DNA of 64,000 nucleotides from Adiantum capillus-veneris. Lineage: Eukaryota > Streptophyta > Polypodiopsida > Polypodiales > Pteridaceae. Location: positions 95,764,112 to 95,828,111 of the forward strand of contig CM043945.1 of assembly GCA_014529385.2 (NCBI GenBank), given 5' to 3'. The position numbers and the translations under genes are program-made. The notes below the pieces were generated by a model, which was given only the letters and a program-made list of their open reading frames with translations, was not told the DNA's origin and did no database searches. Shown in pieces: positions 34,868 through 45,464 of the stretch (position 1 is its first letter; each line of letters opens with the position of its first letter).

Positions 34868-35640
34868 GTGCATAAAACCCATAGATGCGTACATGGTCAT
34901 CTAAGTAGCCCAACTAGTAGAGCATTACCATATGTGCAAAGGGGAGAGAGAGATGGACGAGAGCAAATCATTGCGCTACATGAGACATGGGAAGAAGGCA
35001 AGCTTCCCATTAAGGCTTCAAACCTAAAAATCCACCCACAAAACTGGAATTCTAAGAGAAGACCTCATAGACGATTTGAAGTAGCAGATTTACCTTTGGG
35101 AGAAGGCAAAACAACTTACAGTGTAAAGGAAGACCTGATTGGGAGGAAAGTAGATTGTACTTTTGGACAGTTGATAAATATGGTGCCCAAACTTAAGAGG
35201 CAGTGGAAGTCATTAGTGAATCCAGAGAAAGAGTCGAAGCATGGACAAGTCAGAGTGTTGGCTGTGGGAGAGTTACCCCGACATTTGTCCTGTTGGTGAA
35301 CGCTTGGCACAAAGGTGTGGGCATAGGAGAAGTCTACATTGATGGAGGTGCTCAAAGTTTGTGTGATCACACAGTCATGTGTTGAGAGACTGGGTCTCAT
35401 TACACGCGAGAGCTCTGGGTTTAGGATTCGACTAGCAAGCCATGCCAAAGTGAAATGTTTGGGGCTGACTAAGAATTTGGAAGTGGAGGTCTTTAACGTG
35501 AAGGTTATAGTAAACTTTCATGTTATGCCAGCTGGCCTGGGAACTTTTCCTCTCATTTTGGGACGACCTTGGTTGAGAGCTGTTGGTGTTGTGCAAGATT
35601 GGGGCAAGGACACAATCTGTGTGTGGCAAGAAGGGTGAAA
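34868..35640 (+). pseudogene. T3 gag end and protease
   Basis: The frame at 34868-35299 has PLGEGKTTYSVKEDLIGRKVDCTFGQLINMVPKLKRQW, a pre-protease segment seen in plant Ty3 elements of the Tat type. After a shift, the protease starts with the IDGGAQ loop (near 35340) and goes on at 35339-35638 with VITQSCVERLGL and FPLILGRPWLRAVGVVQDW. The active-site loop is D-G-G. Two shifts and stops split it. Confidence 0.78.
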
Positions 35641-36616
35641 AGAGGGTGTTTGATATGACTATCAAGCAACCTTTGGCACTAGAAGATGTGAGTGAAAATG
35701 ATGAATCCGAGGTTACCAGTGAAGACATTTTTAAAGATTCGGAAAGTAGCACTACTTTTAGTTCCAGTGATGAGGGTGAAGTGTCATTCTTGCTGTTGGA
35801 CGAGGAACAAAGAGAAATTGGTGAAGTATTGCAAGTGTCGGGGGATATAAATGTTTCGAGCCGTTTAGAGCAACTTGAGGAGTTGATGCAGCCTAAACAA
35901 GAATTGCCAGTGAAGGAGTTGATTCAAAATATGCCGAGTACTGATTTGACACCAGGAGAAATAAGGGAGTACTTAACAATGTTGGACAGGTTTCCAAATC
36001 TTTTTATCACTTCTTATCAAGAAATAGGGGGTTTTGTCGGAGATCTTGTGAAGATTGAACTAGTTGAAGGGGCAAAACCAATAAGACAAAAATTAAGGAG
36101 GATGGGTAAGGAGCAAATGAATGCTTTAAAGGAAGAAGTAAATAAACTTTTGGATGCAAGGTTCATTGAACCAGTTTATAATGCTGAATGGGTGAGCCTT
36201 GTAGTGGTCACTCCAAAGAAAGATGGGCATTGGAGAGTTTGCGTTGATTATAAGCCATTAAATGCAGTGATCAAGAAAGATCCTTATCCCTTACCTTTCA
36301 TTGATAAACTTTTGGTGGATGCCGTGGCTGGCTTTGAAAGACACAGTGTCTGTGATGATTATTCAGGGTATTTCCAACTTATCCTTGCTCCTGAGGATCG
36401 GAAAAAGGCTACTTTTATCACTCCATGGGGTTGTTTCCGCTTTTACTGCCTTCCGTTTGGGTTAACAAATGGGCTTGGAGCTTTTGAAAGAAAAGTGGAT
36501 TGGGTCCTTACCCCGTTCCTTGGGAAGTTTGTCAAAGGATTCATATATGATTTTTGTGTATACAGTTCAAGAAGAGCACGTTCAAAAGTTTGAAATGGCT
36601 TTTGCAAGGTATGATG
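35583..36616 (+). pseudogene. T3 reverse transcriptase, N-terminal part
   Basis: A 336-codon open piece begins with an acidic Ser-rich linker and carries VKIELVEGAKPIRQKLRRM, LDARFIEPVYNAEWVSLVVVTPKKDGHW, CVDYKPLNAVIKKDPYPLP and YSGYFQLILAPEDRKKATFITPWG. The catalytic box reads FIYDFCVYSS instead of the LIDDFCVYSS seen in the sister T5, so the first catalytic Asp is a Tyr. The T4 chromovirus interrupts the gene just after this, at 36622; the target duplication is 36617-36621. Confidence 0.88.
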
Positions 36617-36621
36617 AATGC

Positions 36622-36871
36622 TGTGACGCCCTCGTTCGGGGCGTCGCGGAAACGGGGCCGCTCCGGCTCACCTGCGATGCAAACGGGACCTGCAGGCAAG
36701 CAAACGCACATACAAGAACGCAACTTGAAAACTGAACGCAAGAGGGACACGAGAATGAGGGACGCGAACGAATGATCAATATCATAAGAAAGTGCCGAAT
36801 ACAAGGGACGCGAGTAATCACTTGAAAACGGGGCTGGAAAGTTGGGGGAAGTGGCACATACTTCCCTTATA
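36622..36871 (-). repeat. T4 3' LTR
   Basis: It is 250 bp. Read on the minus strand it starts TATAAGGGAAG and ends GGGCGTCACA. A purine-rich CCCGGGGGAGTA lies directly before it and fits a polypurine tract. Confidence 0.9.
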
Positions 36872-37050
36872 TACTCCCCCGGGTTGAGAGAGCTTGACGC
36901 CCACGTCAAGCCGGGGTTTGAGGCGTGCCGATACAAAATTTGTTGGCGAGGTTTGAGGGGTGGATATTTACAAAGATGAGAGTTTGGTGTTGCTCAAAAA
37001 TGTCTAGCTACCTAGGGTGGTGCTATTTACAAGGGGGGGTGAGGACTATT

Positions 37051-39861
37051 CTATGTGGTGTCATGTTGATCGATGTCCTCCTCTTCAGTGGGCATGTTGT
37101 AGAATCGGAGCACAAGGGGTCGTCCGAGACGGAGCATGATTTCTTCAGGTACCCAAGTGCATTCCGTCATGGGTCGGTTGCGCCACTTGACATAGAATAG
37201 TTGTCCCCGGCGCCCAAAGCGCGACTTTAGGATGGCCTCCGGCTCATTTGGCGGGCCATCCTTTACATATTCGGGGACATTCCGACCATAGGTGCTATCC
37301 GGTGCAAACCTCTTGAGGAGACTTACATGGAAAGCATTGTGGATGTTGATTTGTGGGGGTAGCTCCAGCTTGTAGGTGATGTCGTTGTAGCTCTTGAGCA
37401 CCTTGTATGGCCCGTAGAATCGGTGGTTGAACTTCGGGGAGAGGCCTTGAGGGAGGTTGATATTTTGGGAGCTTACCAGTACCAAGTCACCTTCTTGGAA
37501 CAGCTTGGCCGGTCTTCTCTTTTGGTTGGCGTATTTGGCTATGCGTACCTTGCTTTGCTCGAGACTCTTCTTTGCGCGTTGCATGCGTGTTTGCCATTGC
37601 TGCAAAAACTCTTCGCATTCCAGATCCTGGGCATGCACGTCGCCGGTTGCCAGTGCAAGAGGGGTGATGACTTCTTTACCTGTGGAGAGCTCGAAGGGGG
37701 TGTAGCCAGTGCTGCTATGGATGGAGTTGTTGTAGTGGAATTCCATGATGTCCATGTATTCGGACCAGTCCTTTTGATCTGCTTTGACGTAGTTGCGGAT
37801 GTAGTCTTCAATGCCTTGGTTGACTCTTTCTGTTTGGCCATCGGTTTCTGGGTGGTAGGCGGAGGAGAAACGGAGCTGGGTTCCTAGCAGCTTGAAGAGC
37901 TCGCGCCAGAGGTCGCTGAGGAAGCGGGTGTCGCGATCAGAAACTATGGCTAAGGGGAGGCCGTGGTATTTGAAGACTTTGGCGAAGAAGTGTTTGGCTA
38001 CTTGGTAGGCTATGACGGGAGGCTTTGCAGGTATGAAGTGAGCTTGCTTGGTGAAGTAGTCGACGACCACGATGATGGTAGTGTGGCCGTGGGAGGGGGG
38101 AAGGTCGACGATGAAGTCCATACTTACCATGTCCCAAGGCCGGGAAGGTGTTGGCATTGGGTGGAGGAGGCCAGCAGGCTTGACTCTTTGAGCTTTGACC
38201 AATTGGCAGGTCGGGCAGGTACGCAAGTAGTCGATTACGTCGTCCTTCATTTTTGGCCACATGTAGTGTTGATGGAGTTTGTCATAAGACCTCTTCTGGC
38301 CCCCATGTCCAGCTAGCTTGCAGTCATGAGCCTCCCACATGAGGTCTTTCTTTAACTCTGGATCATTGGGGATGTAGATTTTTCCATGTGCGTAGAAGAG
38401 GCTATCTTTGACTTCAAAAAGACCCACTGCCGCTCTCCCAGAGATGTGGTCGTTGAGCATGCGGAGGACAGCAGGATCAGCTTTTTGGGCGTCGAGGATC
38501 CGTTGGCGTAAAGTGCTGGTTGCTGTGGAGATAGCCGTGAGGGTGGGCATTCGGCTGAGAGCATCTGGCATGACATTTGTAGTACCTGGTTTGTGTATGA
38601 TGTTGATGTCGTATTCTGCGAGAGTATCTTGCCATCTAGCTTGCTTGGGGGTGAGTTTGGGTTGTGTCTGGAAGTACTTGAGGGAGATGTTGTCAGTGTA
38701 TACCTTGGTGTGTTTGTCTTGGACATAGTGTCGCCACTTTCGGAGGCAGTGGACGACAGTGAGCATTTCCTTCTCATGGGTGGTCCATCTGGTCTCCACA
38801 TCTGTGAACTTGTGGGACTCGTAGGCGATGGGTTGATGTTCTTGCATGAGGACACCGCCAATGGCACCATCGGAGGCATCGGTGTGGACTTCAAAGGGTT
38901 TGGTGAAGTCGGGTAGTCGAAGGACGGGGGTACTGCACATGGCTATCTTCAGGTTCTCAAAGGCTTCTTCTTCTTTAGAGGTCCACTGAAAGGGTTTGTG
39001 GCCTTTGGTTATCTCTGTCAGTGGCGCCGCAATCTTGCTGAAGTCGCGGATGAAGCGGCGGGTGTACTGACAGAAACCCACGAACTCTCGGACTTCTTTG
39101 ATGGATGTCGGTGGGGCCCACTTGATGACAGCGTCGACTTTCTTGGGGTCCACCATAATCCCTTCGGACGTGACAATGAATCCAAGGAACTCGATCTTCT
39201 GGATAGCGAACTCACACTTCTCCAGCTTGGCATAAAGTTGTTGTTCCCGGAGGCGCTGGAGTACTGCGGCGACATGCTTCTGGTGCTCTTCTAAGGTTTT
39301 GCTGTAAATGAGCAGATCATCGATGTAAGTGATGAGGTAGTCGTCAATCATGTCGCGGAAACTGTCATGGATGATTCTGCAGAAAGTACCCGGACCGCCG
39401 GTGAGACCGAACCCCAGGACCATCCATTCCCAGGAGCCGTAGCGGGTGCGGAAGGCCGTCTTCGGGATGTCTTTAGAGGCGATGCGGACTTGGTGGTAGC
39501 CTGAGCGGAGGTCGATGCGAGTGAAGTATTGGGCATCCTGTAGTCTATCCAACAGATCTTCCATGAGGGGGACTGGGTACCTGTTCTTGATAGTGATCTT
39601 GTTCAGGGCCCGGTAATCCACGCAGGGTCGCATCGAACCGTCTTTCTTCTTGACGAACAAGACTGGGGCGCCAAAAGGGGAGCTGCTTGGTCGGATGAAC
39701 CCTTGGTCTTCTAACTCTTGGAGTTGCTTCTTGAGCTCTTTGAGCTCGGTGTCGTTCATGCGGTAGGGGGCCTTTGCCGGGGGTGTGCTTCCTGGGATGA
39801 GGTCAATTTCATGTTGAATTTGCCGAGGGGGGGGTAGACTGGGGGGGAGTTCTGGGGGCAT
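37051..39861 (-). CDS. T4 pol: RT, RNase H, integrase, chromodomain
   Basis: This is an open frame of 936 codons. Reverse transcriptase: [47 protein letters not shown] and the catalytic YIDDLLIYS. RNase [17 protein letters not shown] (D), HEKEMLTVV (E) and VYTDNISL (D). Integrase: HHCC zinc part ([10 protein letters not shown]...CPTCQ), core with [19 protein letters not shown] and [10 protein letters not shown] (DDE complete), and a GPYKV module. The C-terminal chromodomain reads [14 protein letters not shown], then [19 protein letters not shown]. The listed ATG is probably not the natural start: homology continues upstream (ILQKYKDV) in this frame, which overlaps gag-pro by about 106 bp in the -1 frame. 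All catalytic residues I can check are present. Confidence 0.95.
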   Translation of the reverse strand: MPPELPPSLPPPRQIQHEIDLIPGSTPPAKAPYRMNDTELKELKKQLQELEDQGFIRPSSSPFGAPVLFVKKKDGSMRPCVDYRALNKITIKNRYPVPLMEDLLDRLQDAQYFTRIDLRSGYHQVRIASKDIPKTAFRTRYGSWEWMVLGFGLTGGPGTFCRIIHDSFRDMIDDYLITYIDDLLIYSKTLEEHQKHVAAVLQRLREQQLYAKLEKCEFAIQKIEFLGFIVTSEGIMVDPKKVDAVIKWAPPTSIKEVREFVGFCQYTRRFIRDFSKIAAPLTEITKGHKPFQWTSKEEEAFENLKIAMCSTPVLRLPDFTKPFEVHTDASDGAIGGVLMQEHQPIAYESHKFTDVETRWTTHEKEMLTVVHCLRKWRHYVQDKHTKVYTDNISLKYFQTQPKLTPKQARWQDTLAEYDINIIHKPGTTNVMPDALSRMPTLTAISTATSTLRQRILDAQKADPAVLRMLNDHISGRAAVGLFEVKDSLFYAHGKIYIPNDPELKKDLMWEAHDCKLAGHGGQKRSYDKLHQHYMWPKMKDDVIDYLRTCPTCQLVKAQRVKPAGLLHPMPTPSRPWDMVSMDFIVDLPPSHGHTTIIVVVDYFTKQAHFIPAKPPVIAYQVAKHFFAKVFKYHGLPLAIVSDRDTRFLSDLWRELFKLLGTQLRFSSAYHPETDGQTERVNQGIEDYIRNYVKADQKDWSEYMDIMEFHYNNSIHSSTGYTPFELSTGKEVITPLALATGDVHAQDLECEEFLQQWQTRMQRAKKSLEQSKVRIAKYANQKRRPAKLFQEGDLVLVSSQNINLPQGLSPKFNHRFYGPYKVLKSYNDITYKLELPPQINIHNAFHVSLLKRFAPDSTYGRNVPEYVKDGPPNEPEAILKSRFGRRGQLFYVKWRNRPMTECTWVPEEIMLRLGRPLVLRFYNMPTEEEDIDQHDTT

Positions 39862-41882
39862 GACATCCTTGTACTTCTGGAGGATGGGGTTAAGGGATGT
39901 TCGCCCACTTTGGCTTGCTCGATGGTGATGGAGTTGAGCCTTGCTGTGGGTTGCTCCTTTGCTTGCATGATGCAGAGATGAACCTGAGCTCCTTTCTTGA
40001 GAGCCCTCTCTGCTTGCTTTGCACTCATGAGGTTGAGTTTGGGGGACGAGTATTCTGGGAGTTTCTGTTTTCCTTTCATCGCTGCTAATTGTGCAGGGTC
40101 TTGGCGGTTGATGGGGGGGGCTTTGGTTTGCGTATGCGCCTGACGGGTGAATGCTTGCTGCGTTGTGAGTCTGGCGCCTTGTACTGTCACGGCTTTGCCT
40201 TGATTATTCAGCAGTAATTGATCCACCTTCATGCCGAGGAGTGCAATGAGATACTTGTCGTTGAAGGACATACCAATAATGGCCTCAAAGTCGTCCATTG
40301 GGACCACTATGAAGTCAAGGCGACATGTGAATTCACCCATCTCGACCCTGACTTGACGTGCTGCCTTTACGTTGCTATCCTTTCCTTGGGCAAACTTGAC
40401 TATAGTTTCATTGACGGTGGTGAGGCGTAGGCCCAGGCAAGCGGCGCACTGCGGGGATAGAAAATTGTGTGTAGCGCCTGAGTCTACCATGATCCATTGT
40501 CGCTGGGTCCCAATCGTTGTCTGGACATACAAGTTCTGAATGTCCGTGATCGCTCCTGCCATGCATTGAGGGTGGAGGGATACCGCGCCAATCCGAAGTT
40601 GTTGGTCAGCACTAGTGTCAGCCGTTTCTTCGATTCTTCGTTGGGGGGGGGAGGGTGGTTCTTCGATTTGTATGGTGTTGGCTCTGCTAGATGATGTTGA
40701 GGCGTAATTGCGCTTGCGTACACAAGCGTAGTAGGGACCATGATCCTTCTTGCAGTCGTTGCACCAAACGCGGTCAGGGAACAGGTTGTTATTATTGCCG
40801 TTGTAGTTCTGGGAGGCAAAACTGTTGGGTGTGGGGTTGTAGAAGTTGCTTGCAAAAACGCTGCGTGGGACTAAGGCGCCATTTCCGCGGCCTAGTCCTG
40901 GGTTGGGATTGGGCGGTGGGGGGCGGGTAACATTGCTTCTGTTATTCTGTACAAATCCGCGACCTTGCCCGACGGGTGGGTTAGGCCAGTGGTTGGGTGC
41001 AAAATTGTTGGGACGGTTGTTTGGAGGCAAACCTGGTGTGGTGTTTGTGTCACGGAGCTTTTCTGCCATGTTGGCGGCCACTTCCCAGGTGTTGGGACTC
41101 TGTTTCTCTACCTCTCGGCGGGCCCAGTGCTTAAGGCCGTACAGGAAACCATGCAGCCTGTCTGCTGTGTGCATCAATGGGAGTTGGAGCATGAGTCGCC
41201 GGTACTTGACAATGTAGTCTGATATGTGGCCGTCTTGGTGCAGATCGCGCCACGAATCCCTGACTTTGTTGCCCTCATTTTTTGGGACAAAGTAGTTGAG
41301 CATGTCTTTTTGTAGATCCTCCCAGTCCTCCCAGTGCTTTGATTGCTGTTCAGTGAGGAACCAGACATAGGCGTCGTCGGCCAGAAAGGTTTTGGCCACT
41401 TACACATATCTGCGTCTGCCTATGCTGTTCCACTGCATGTAGTCTTCTACCTCGCTGAACCACTTGTTGAGTTCCAGTGAGGAGCGGTTGCCTTTGTATT
41501 TCTCTGGGGGACTGGGTTTGAATTTTCCCAGTCTGTTTTCGTCTTCTAGATGTCGGTCCGGGCTGTAGTAGCGTCTTTCACTTCGATCATCCTGATCATC
41601 TTCGTCTTCGGGTCGTGGTCGTCTTTGGGTGTTACGCCGCGTGTTGACATTGCTCGGACCTGGTTGGTCTTCGTATCGTTGGCCTAGCTGTGTTTGAATC
41701 AATTCACCCAGGTTAGCCGACATCAGGTTGATTTGTTGTTCCATGGAGGCCATGATGCGGGCCTCCAGTCTTCTTTCTATTGTGTCTTGTGCATCTTGTC
41801 GTGTCTTCGTTTCTTTCTTCTTCTTCTTATTTAGATCAGGCTCGGTTCTGTATCCGTCATCATACTCTTGATCTCCAGTCAT
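39756..41882 (-). pseudogene. T4 gag-protease, one stop
   Basis: One frame runs from ATG 41882 to 39756, broken only by TAA at 41400-41402 (RRRYV*VAKTFL), where a Gln codon is the likely original. The N-terminus is charged with a KKKKKE stretch; the capsid core has SLELNKWFSEVEDY, ADDAYVWFLTEQQ, WEDLQKDMLNYF and YIVKYRRLMLQL. The linker is Asn/Pro-rich and ends in a Cys/His segment CNDCKKDHGPYYAC, an unusual knuckle. The protease shows IMVDSGATHNFLS and FIVVPMDDFEAIIGM. The last 30 residues are out of frame relative to the natural pol entry, so a single-base loss near 39900 is likely. Confidence 0.9.
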
Positions 41883-42364
41883 TCCTGTACTTTTGTGGCC
41901 GAAACCGAAAAGAAAAACTCAAAAATGTCGAAAACTGATAAACGTGCGAAAACGACTTGAAAACGTTGAAAAACTATGAAACAGTGCGAAACTGGGTCCA
42001 AAACGGCGAAAACTGCGAAAAACTGCTCAAAAACGGTGAAAACCGGTCCCAAACGGTGTAAGATGGGGCAAAACGAGGTAAAACGCTGAAAAACGGGGCA
42101 AAACGGGCCACGAATGCGAAGAACGCGGTGAAAACGGGGCGGAACGCAGGTCAAACGAGGCAAAACGGTGAAAAACTGTGAGAAACGTGGAGAAAACGCG
42201 CGGAACGAGGCAAAACGGGGTAATCACGCAAGGAACGTGGTGAAACGGGGCAAAACGGGCCGAAAACGCGGAGCAAACGTGGAAAAACGAGGCAGACGGG
42301 CCGAAAACGTGGTGACAACCACGGGCCGTGGGCCGACGTCGGGTCGGCGGGGACTCGAGCCGAA
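41883..42364 (-). promoter_or_regulatory. T4 leader with phased A-tracts
   Basis: Between the primer-binding site and the gag ATG the plus strand is a long series of A3-A5 tracts spaced about 9-12 bp apart (AAAACGGGGC, AAAACGAGGT and similar units), from about 41900 to 42320. The unit is degenerate, not a simple tandem repeat. Spacing near one helical turn predicts bent DNA; in RNA sense it is a U-rich leader. A 94-codon uORF (42163-41879) ends in TGA overlapping the gag ATG (ATGA). Confidence 0.65.
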
Positions 42365-42376
42365 GCTCTGATACCA
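42365..42376 (-). other. T4 primer-binding site (initiator-Met type)
   Basis: The reverse complement is TGGTATCAGAGC, the standard plant initiator-Met primer-binding sequence, two bases from the LTR. Confidence 0.92.
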
Positions 42377-42378
42377 AG

Positions 42379-42628
42379 TGTGACGCCCTCGTTCGGGGCG
42401 TCGCGGAAACGGGGCCGCGCCGGCTCACCTGCGAAGCAAACGGGACCTGCAGGCAAGCAAACGCACATACAAGAACGCAACTTGAAAACTGAACGCAAGA
42501 GGGACACGAGAATGAGGGACGCGAACGAATGATCAATATCATAAGAAAGTGCCGAATACAAGGGACGCGAGTAATCACTTGAAAACGGGGCTGGAAAGTT
42601 GGGGGAAGTGGCACATACTTCCCTTATA
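42379..42628 (-). repeat. T4 5' LTR
   Basis: It is 250 bp and differs from 36622-36871 by two substitutions (GCCGCG/GCCGCT and GCGAAG/GCGATG). Confidence 0.93.
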
Positions 42629-42633
42629 AATGC

Positions 42634-43569
42634 GAGGGTCAGTTGAACCCTAAGAAGTGTCATTTAGCACAACCGAGGGTGAAGCTTCTTGGACATGTGA
42701 TCTTGGAAAATGGGATTGAAGCAGATCCAAAGAAAGTAGAAGCCTTGTTATTGTTGTTATCTCCAAAGGATACAAAACAATTGGCCACTTTCATACAGAA
42801 GGTTAAGTTTCTATCTTGATTCATACCTTTGGCATCATAGTTATTGTATCCATTGCAGCAAACAATTAAGAATGATCCGTTGGAGTGGACACATGACTGT
42901 GAAGATGTTTTTGACAGAGTCAAAGAAGTTTTGAGTACACTACCCATTATGCAAGCTCCCGATTGGGAAAGGAGTTTTATGTTAACCCATCAGTGGGAGA
43001 TGATGCCATTGGGGCCATGTTGTTGCAAAGGGGGAAGGAATCTCAGTACATGAAGCTTGTTCATTATGCTAGCAGAGTGAAGACTCCTCGTGAAAGAGAT
43101 TACTCTGAAATTGAATTGGTGATGACCAGTATGGTTTATGCTTGCAGACGTTTCAGACATTACTTATTGCAAAAGTCGTTCACTTTTCTCACCAGTTATT
43201 CATTGCTTCCTCAACTGTTTAATAATTCGAATATATCAAAACAGTGATGAAATGGATTATTGAACTTCATGAGTTCCAGTTCACCTTTTTGGTAGAAGAG
43301 AGTACTCGGGCTACCCTGGCGGATTTACTCACTTACAAAGAAACTCCTGTTTTGGTTAAGGAAGAGGCGGTGCGAAAGAAGGAACTCGAGATTCTTGCCA
43401 TATCTGATGCTTCACTGTTATATTTTGATGGCTCTTATCGAAGAAGTCATGATGCTGCTTCTGGAGGAATTGTCATTTATGATGCACAAGGAAAACTTGT
43501 AAGGAAACAAGAGCTAAAACTTGATGCAAAAGGTAACAATGAAGCAAAGTACATGGTTCTTGAAGATGG
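42634..43569 (+). pseudogene. T3 RT end, RNase H and second RNase H (first half)
   Basis: This resumes the T3 pol after T4 with GQLNPKKCHLAQ, LLGHVILENGIEADPKKVEAL and the RT thumb. The first RNase H (about 42960-43200) has FYVNPSVGDDAIGAMLLQRG, where the first catalytic Asp of the family (TDAS) is N-P-S, and FLTSYSLLPQL, where the third Asp is Ser. A second, RVT_3-like RNase H starts at about 43425 with LYFDGSYRRSHDAASGGIVIYD and NNEAKYMVLEDGLR, with D and E present. It is cut at 43570 by a MITE. Two shifts and two stops (42818, 42838) are present. Confidence 0.85.
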
Positions 43570-43577
43570 CTTACGCA
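43570..43577. repeat. Left target duplication of the T3 MITE
   Basis: CTTACGCA pairs with CTTGCACA at 43924-43931, six of eight bases alike, in keeping with the 8-bp duplication of hAT elements. Confidence 0.6.
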
Positions 43578-43923
43578 CATAGCAGCTAAAATACGTGTAT
43601 TTTATTTAGAATACACGACGTCCCGTATTGAAACCTACAATACGTCTCATAACGTTTTCTATTTTAACGTTTTTTTGCTCAAAACGTATGTCTTTTCCTA
43701 GTTGATCAATTGTGTTTTAAAGCTTCATGGTGCTTGTTTATGTAAGCTATGGTTAAATATTGAAGAGTCATTGAGAAGGTCCATGAACCGCTTCATTTGT
43801 CCTTATAAAAGTATCATATCTAAAAAAAGTGGATGTATTTTATTTTTGATTCTCAAAAATACGTCTAGTACGCGTATTGTACACCGCGTATAAAACGTCC
43901 CGTCCCGTACCGTAGCTGCTATG
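43578..43923. mobile_element. M1, hAT-like MITE (346 bp)
   Basis: The ends are inverted repeats: CATAGCAGCTA at the left and TAGCTGCTATG at the right. Inside are AATACG/CGTATT motifs near both ends and no coding sequence. It splits the second RNase H of T3. An 8-bp flanking duplication and the CATAG terminus suggest the hAT superfamily, though TIR length and the absence of a transposase leave this open. Confidence 0.7.
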
Positions 43924-43931
43924 CTTGCACA

Positions 43932-45464
43932 TCTGATTACAGTTGGGAATTAGATGCCTACAAATCAAAGGAGATGCCTTGCTGGTTGTGAAGCAAGTAT
44001 TGGGAGTATGGAAGCATAAGAATCCTAAACTGAAAAAATTTATGCTTTAAGGTGCAATCATTACTCAAAAAGTTTGAAGCATTGAGTTTGCAACATATTG
44101 AAAGGTCTCAAAATGAAGAAGCTCATGATGCTGCCCAAGAAATGATCACTAGTGTGTTTGTGCTAAAGGCAAATGCCCCTTTATATCATGGGAGGGAAGT
44201 ATTATCAAGGAGATGGATTTTCTGTTGACAGATGTTTTACTTGAAGATCTATCATCCTCAAAAAAGTATGCTTTTATAAGAAAAGCTAGAAAGTACAAAA
44301 TGCTCGATGATGTGCTTTACATAAAAGGAAGTGATTTAGTATTGCGTCGTGTGCCCTAGAAAGAGGAAATCTTTAAGATTTTGGGAAAAAATCATGAGGG
44401 ATCTTGTGGAGGCCATTTTTCCATGAAGATTACATTGCATAAAATTTTGCAAGAGGGCTATGTATGGCCAAGTATTCAGCGGGATGTTAACCATTGGTGC
44501 AAGTCTTGTTTGTCTTGTCAGAAAATGAGGAAGAGAATTTTGAAGCCGGAATTACGAAAGACAATTCTAGCTTTTGATGTGTTTGAAAAATGGGGTCTTG
44601 ATGCTATTGGACCCTTACCCATGACTAGTAAAAGGAATGCTTACATCTTGACAGCATTGGATAATTTATCACATTGGGTAGAAGCCAAAGCTATCAAACG
44701 GATTACTAGTAAGGAAATGGGAAAATTTGTATACGAGCATATATGCTGCAAATTTGGTGTGCCACTAGATTTACTTTTTGATAGAGGACCGGGATTTTCC
44801 ACAATGCAATGGTCTCAATGAGAGGTTCAATGGAGAGTTGGTGAAAATCTTGACAAAGATGACCGAGGCACATTGGAAAACTTGGGATTCATAGTTTCCT
44901 TGTGCATTATGGGCCTATAGAACTGCTATCAAAACGAGCACAGGATTTTCTCCTTACCACTTGGTCTATGGTAAGAAAGCATTATTGCCAATTGAAGTGG
45001 AGATTCCTACACTCAAATTATTGTCATTGGGAGATGAAGAGCAAAGAGATACTTCGCAGAAAAGGTTGTTGGATTTACAATGTTTGCAATTGGACAGAGT
45101 TTTAGCTTTAAGCTACTATGAAATGTCAAAGAAAGCTCAGATAAAGGCTAATGAGTGCGTAAAGGATAAGGAATAGAAAAAGGTGATCTTGTGTTGCGAT
45201 ATAATAGTTAGTTAGACAATACCTTTCAGAAAAAGTTTCAAATCAAATGGGAAGGTGCTTTTACTGTTGCGAACAAGTTTGACAATGGCACATATCAGCT
45301 GGCAGATTTGGGTGGTGCACATCATAAGTACCGTGTTAATGGTTATAGATTGAAGAAATATCTGGCACGTTTGATGACAATTGTGACAGGTGAGATGCTA
45401 TCAATGGAGGAAGATAGTGTGAAGACAACTGAGAATGTGAATGAGGTTCTGGGAATGAAATGAG
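43932..45464 (+). pseudogene. T3 second RNase H (end) and integrase
   Basis: After the MITE, GDALLVVKQVLGVWKHKNPKLK continues the second RNase H (third Asp present), then RSQNEEAHDAAQ. Integrase follows: HEGSCGGHFSMKITLHKILQ...CKSCLSCQ (HHCC), WGLDAIGPLPM (first D), LLFDRGPGF (second D), then a deletion of about 90 bp, then CNGLNERFNGE (the E). The C-terminal part has FQIKWEGAFTVANKFDNGTYQLADLGG and YRVNGYRLKKYLARL, and ends at TGA 45462-45464. The integrase core deletion, several stops and shifts make it inactive. Confidence 0.85.

Larger units (their letters stand above)
36622..42628 (-). mobile_element. T4, Ty3 chromovirus, young and nearly intact
   Basis: This is a complete minus-strand element of 6007 bp with 250-bp LTRs (36622-36871 and 42379-42628) that differ at only two positions I can see. 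The target duplication AATGC is at 36617-36621 and 42629-42633, inside the T3 reverse transcriptase gene. The primer-binding site is initiator-Met type. gag-pro and pol are almost open: one TAA and one frame change separate it from a continuous coding sequence. The pol ends in a chromodomain, which marks the chromovirus branch. Confidence 0.95.

Noticed and set aside
34890-34960. tRNA-like stretch (TAGCCCAACTAGTAGAGCA)
   Set aside because: It recalls a tRNA D-arm, but no TTCGA T-arm, anticodon stem or acceptor pairing could be built.
37423-41222. Plus-strand ORFs of 60-154 codons across T4
   Set aside because: Shadows of the intact minus-strand gag and pol frames.
42027-42663. 170-195 codon minus-strand ORFs over the T4 LTR and leader
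   Set aside because: They run through the LTR and primer-binding site and owe their openness to the U-rich periodic leader; no domain is seen.
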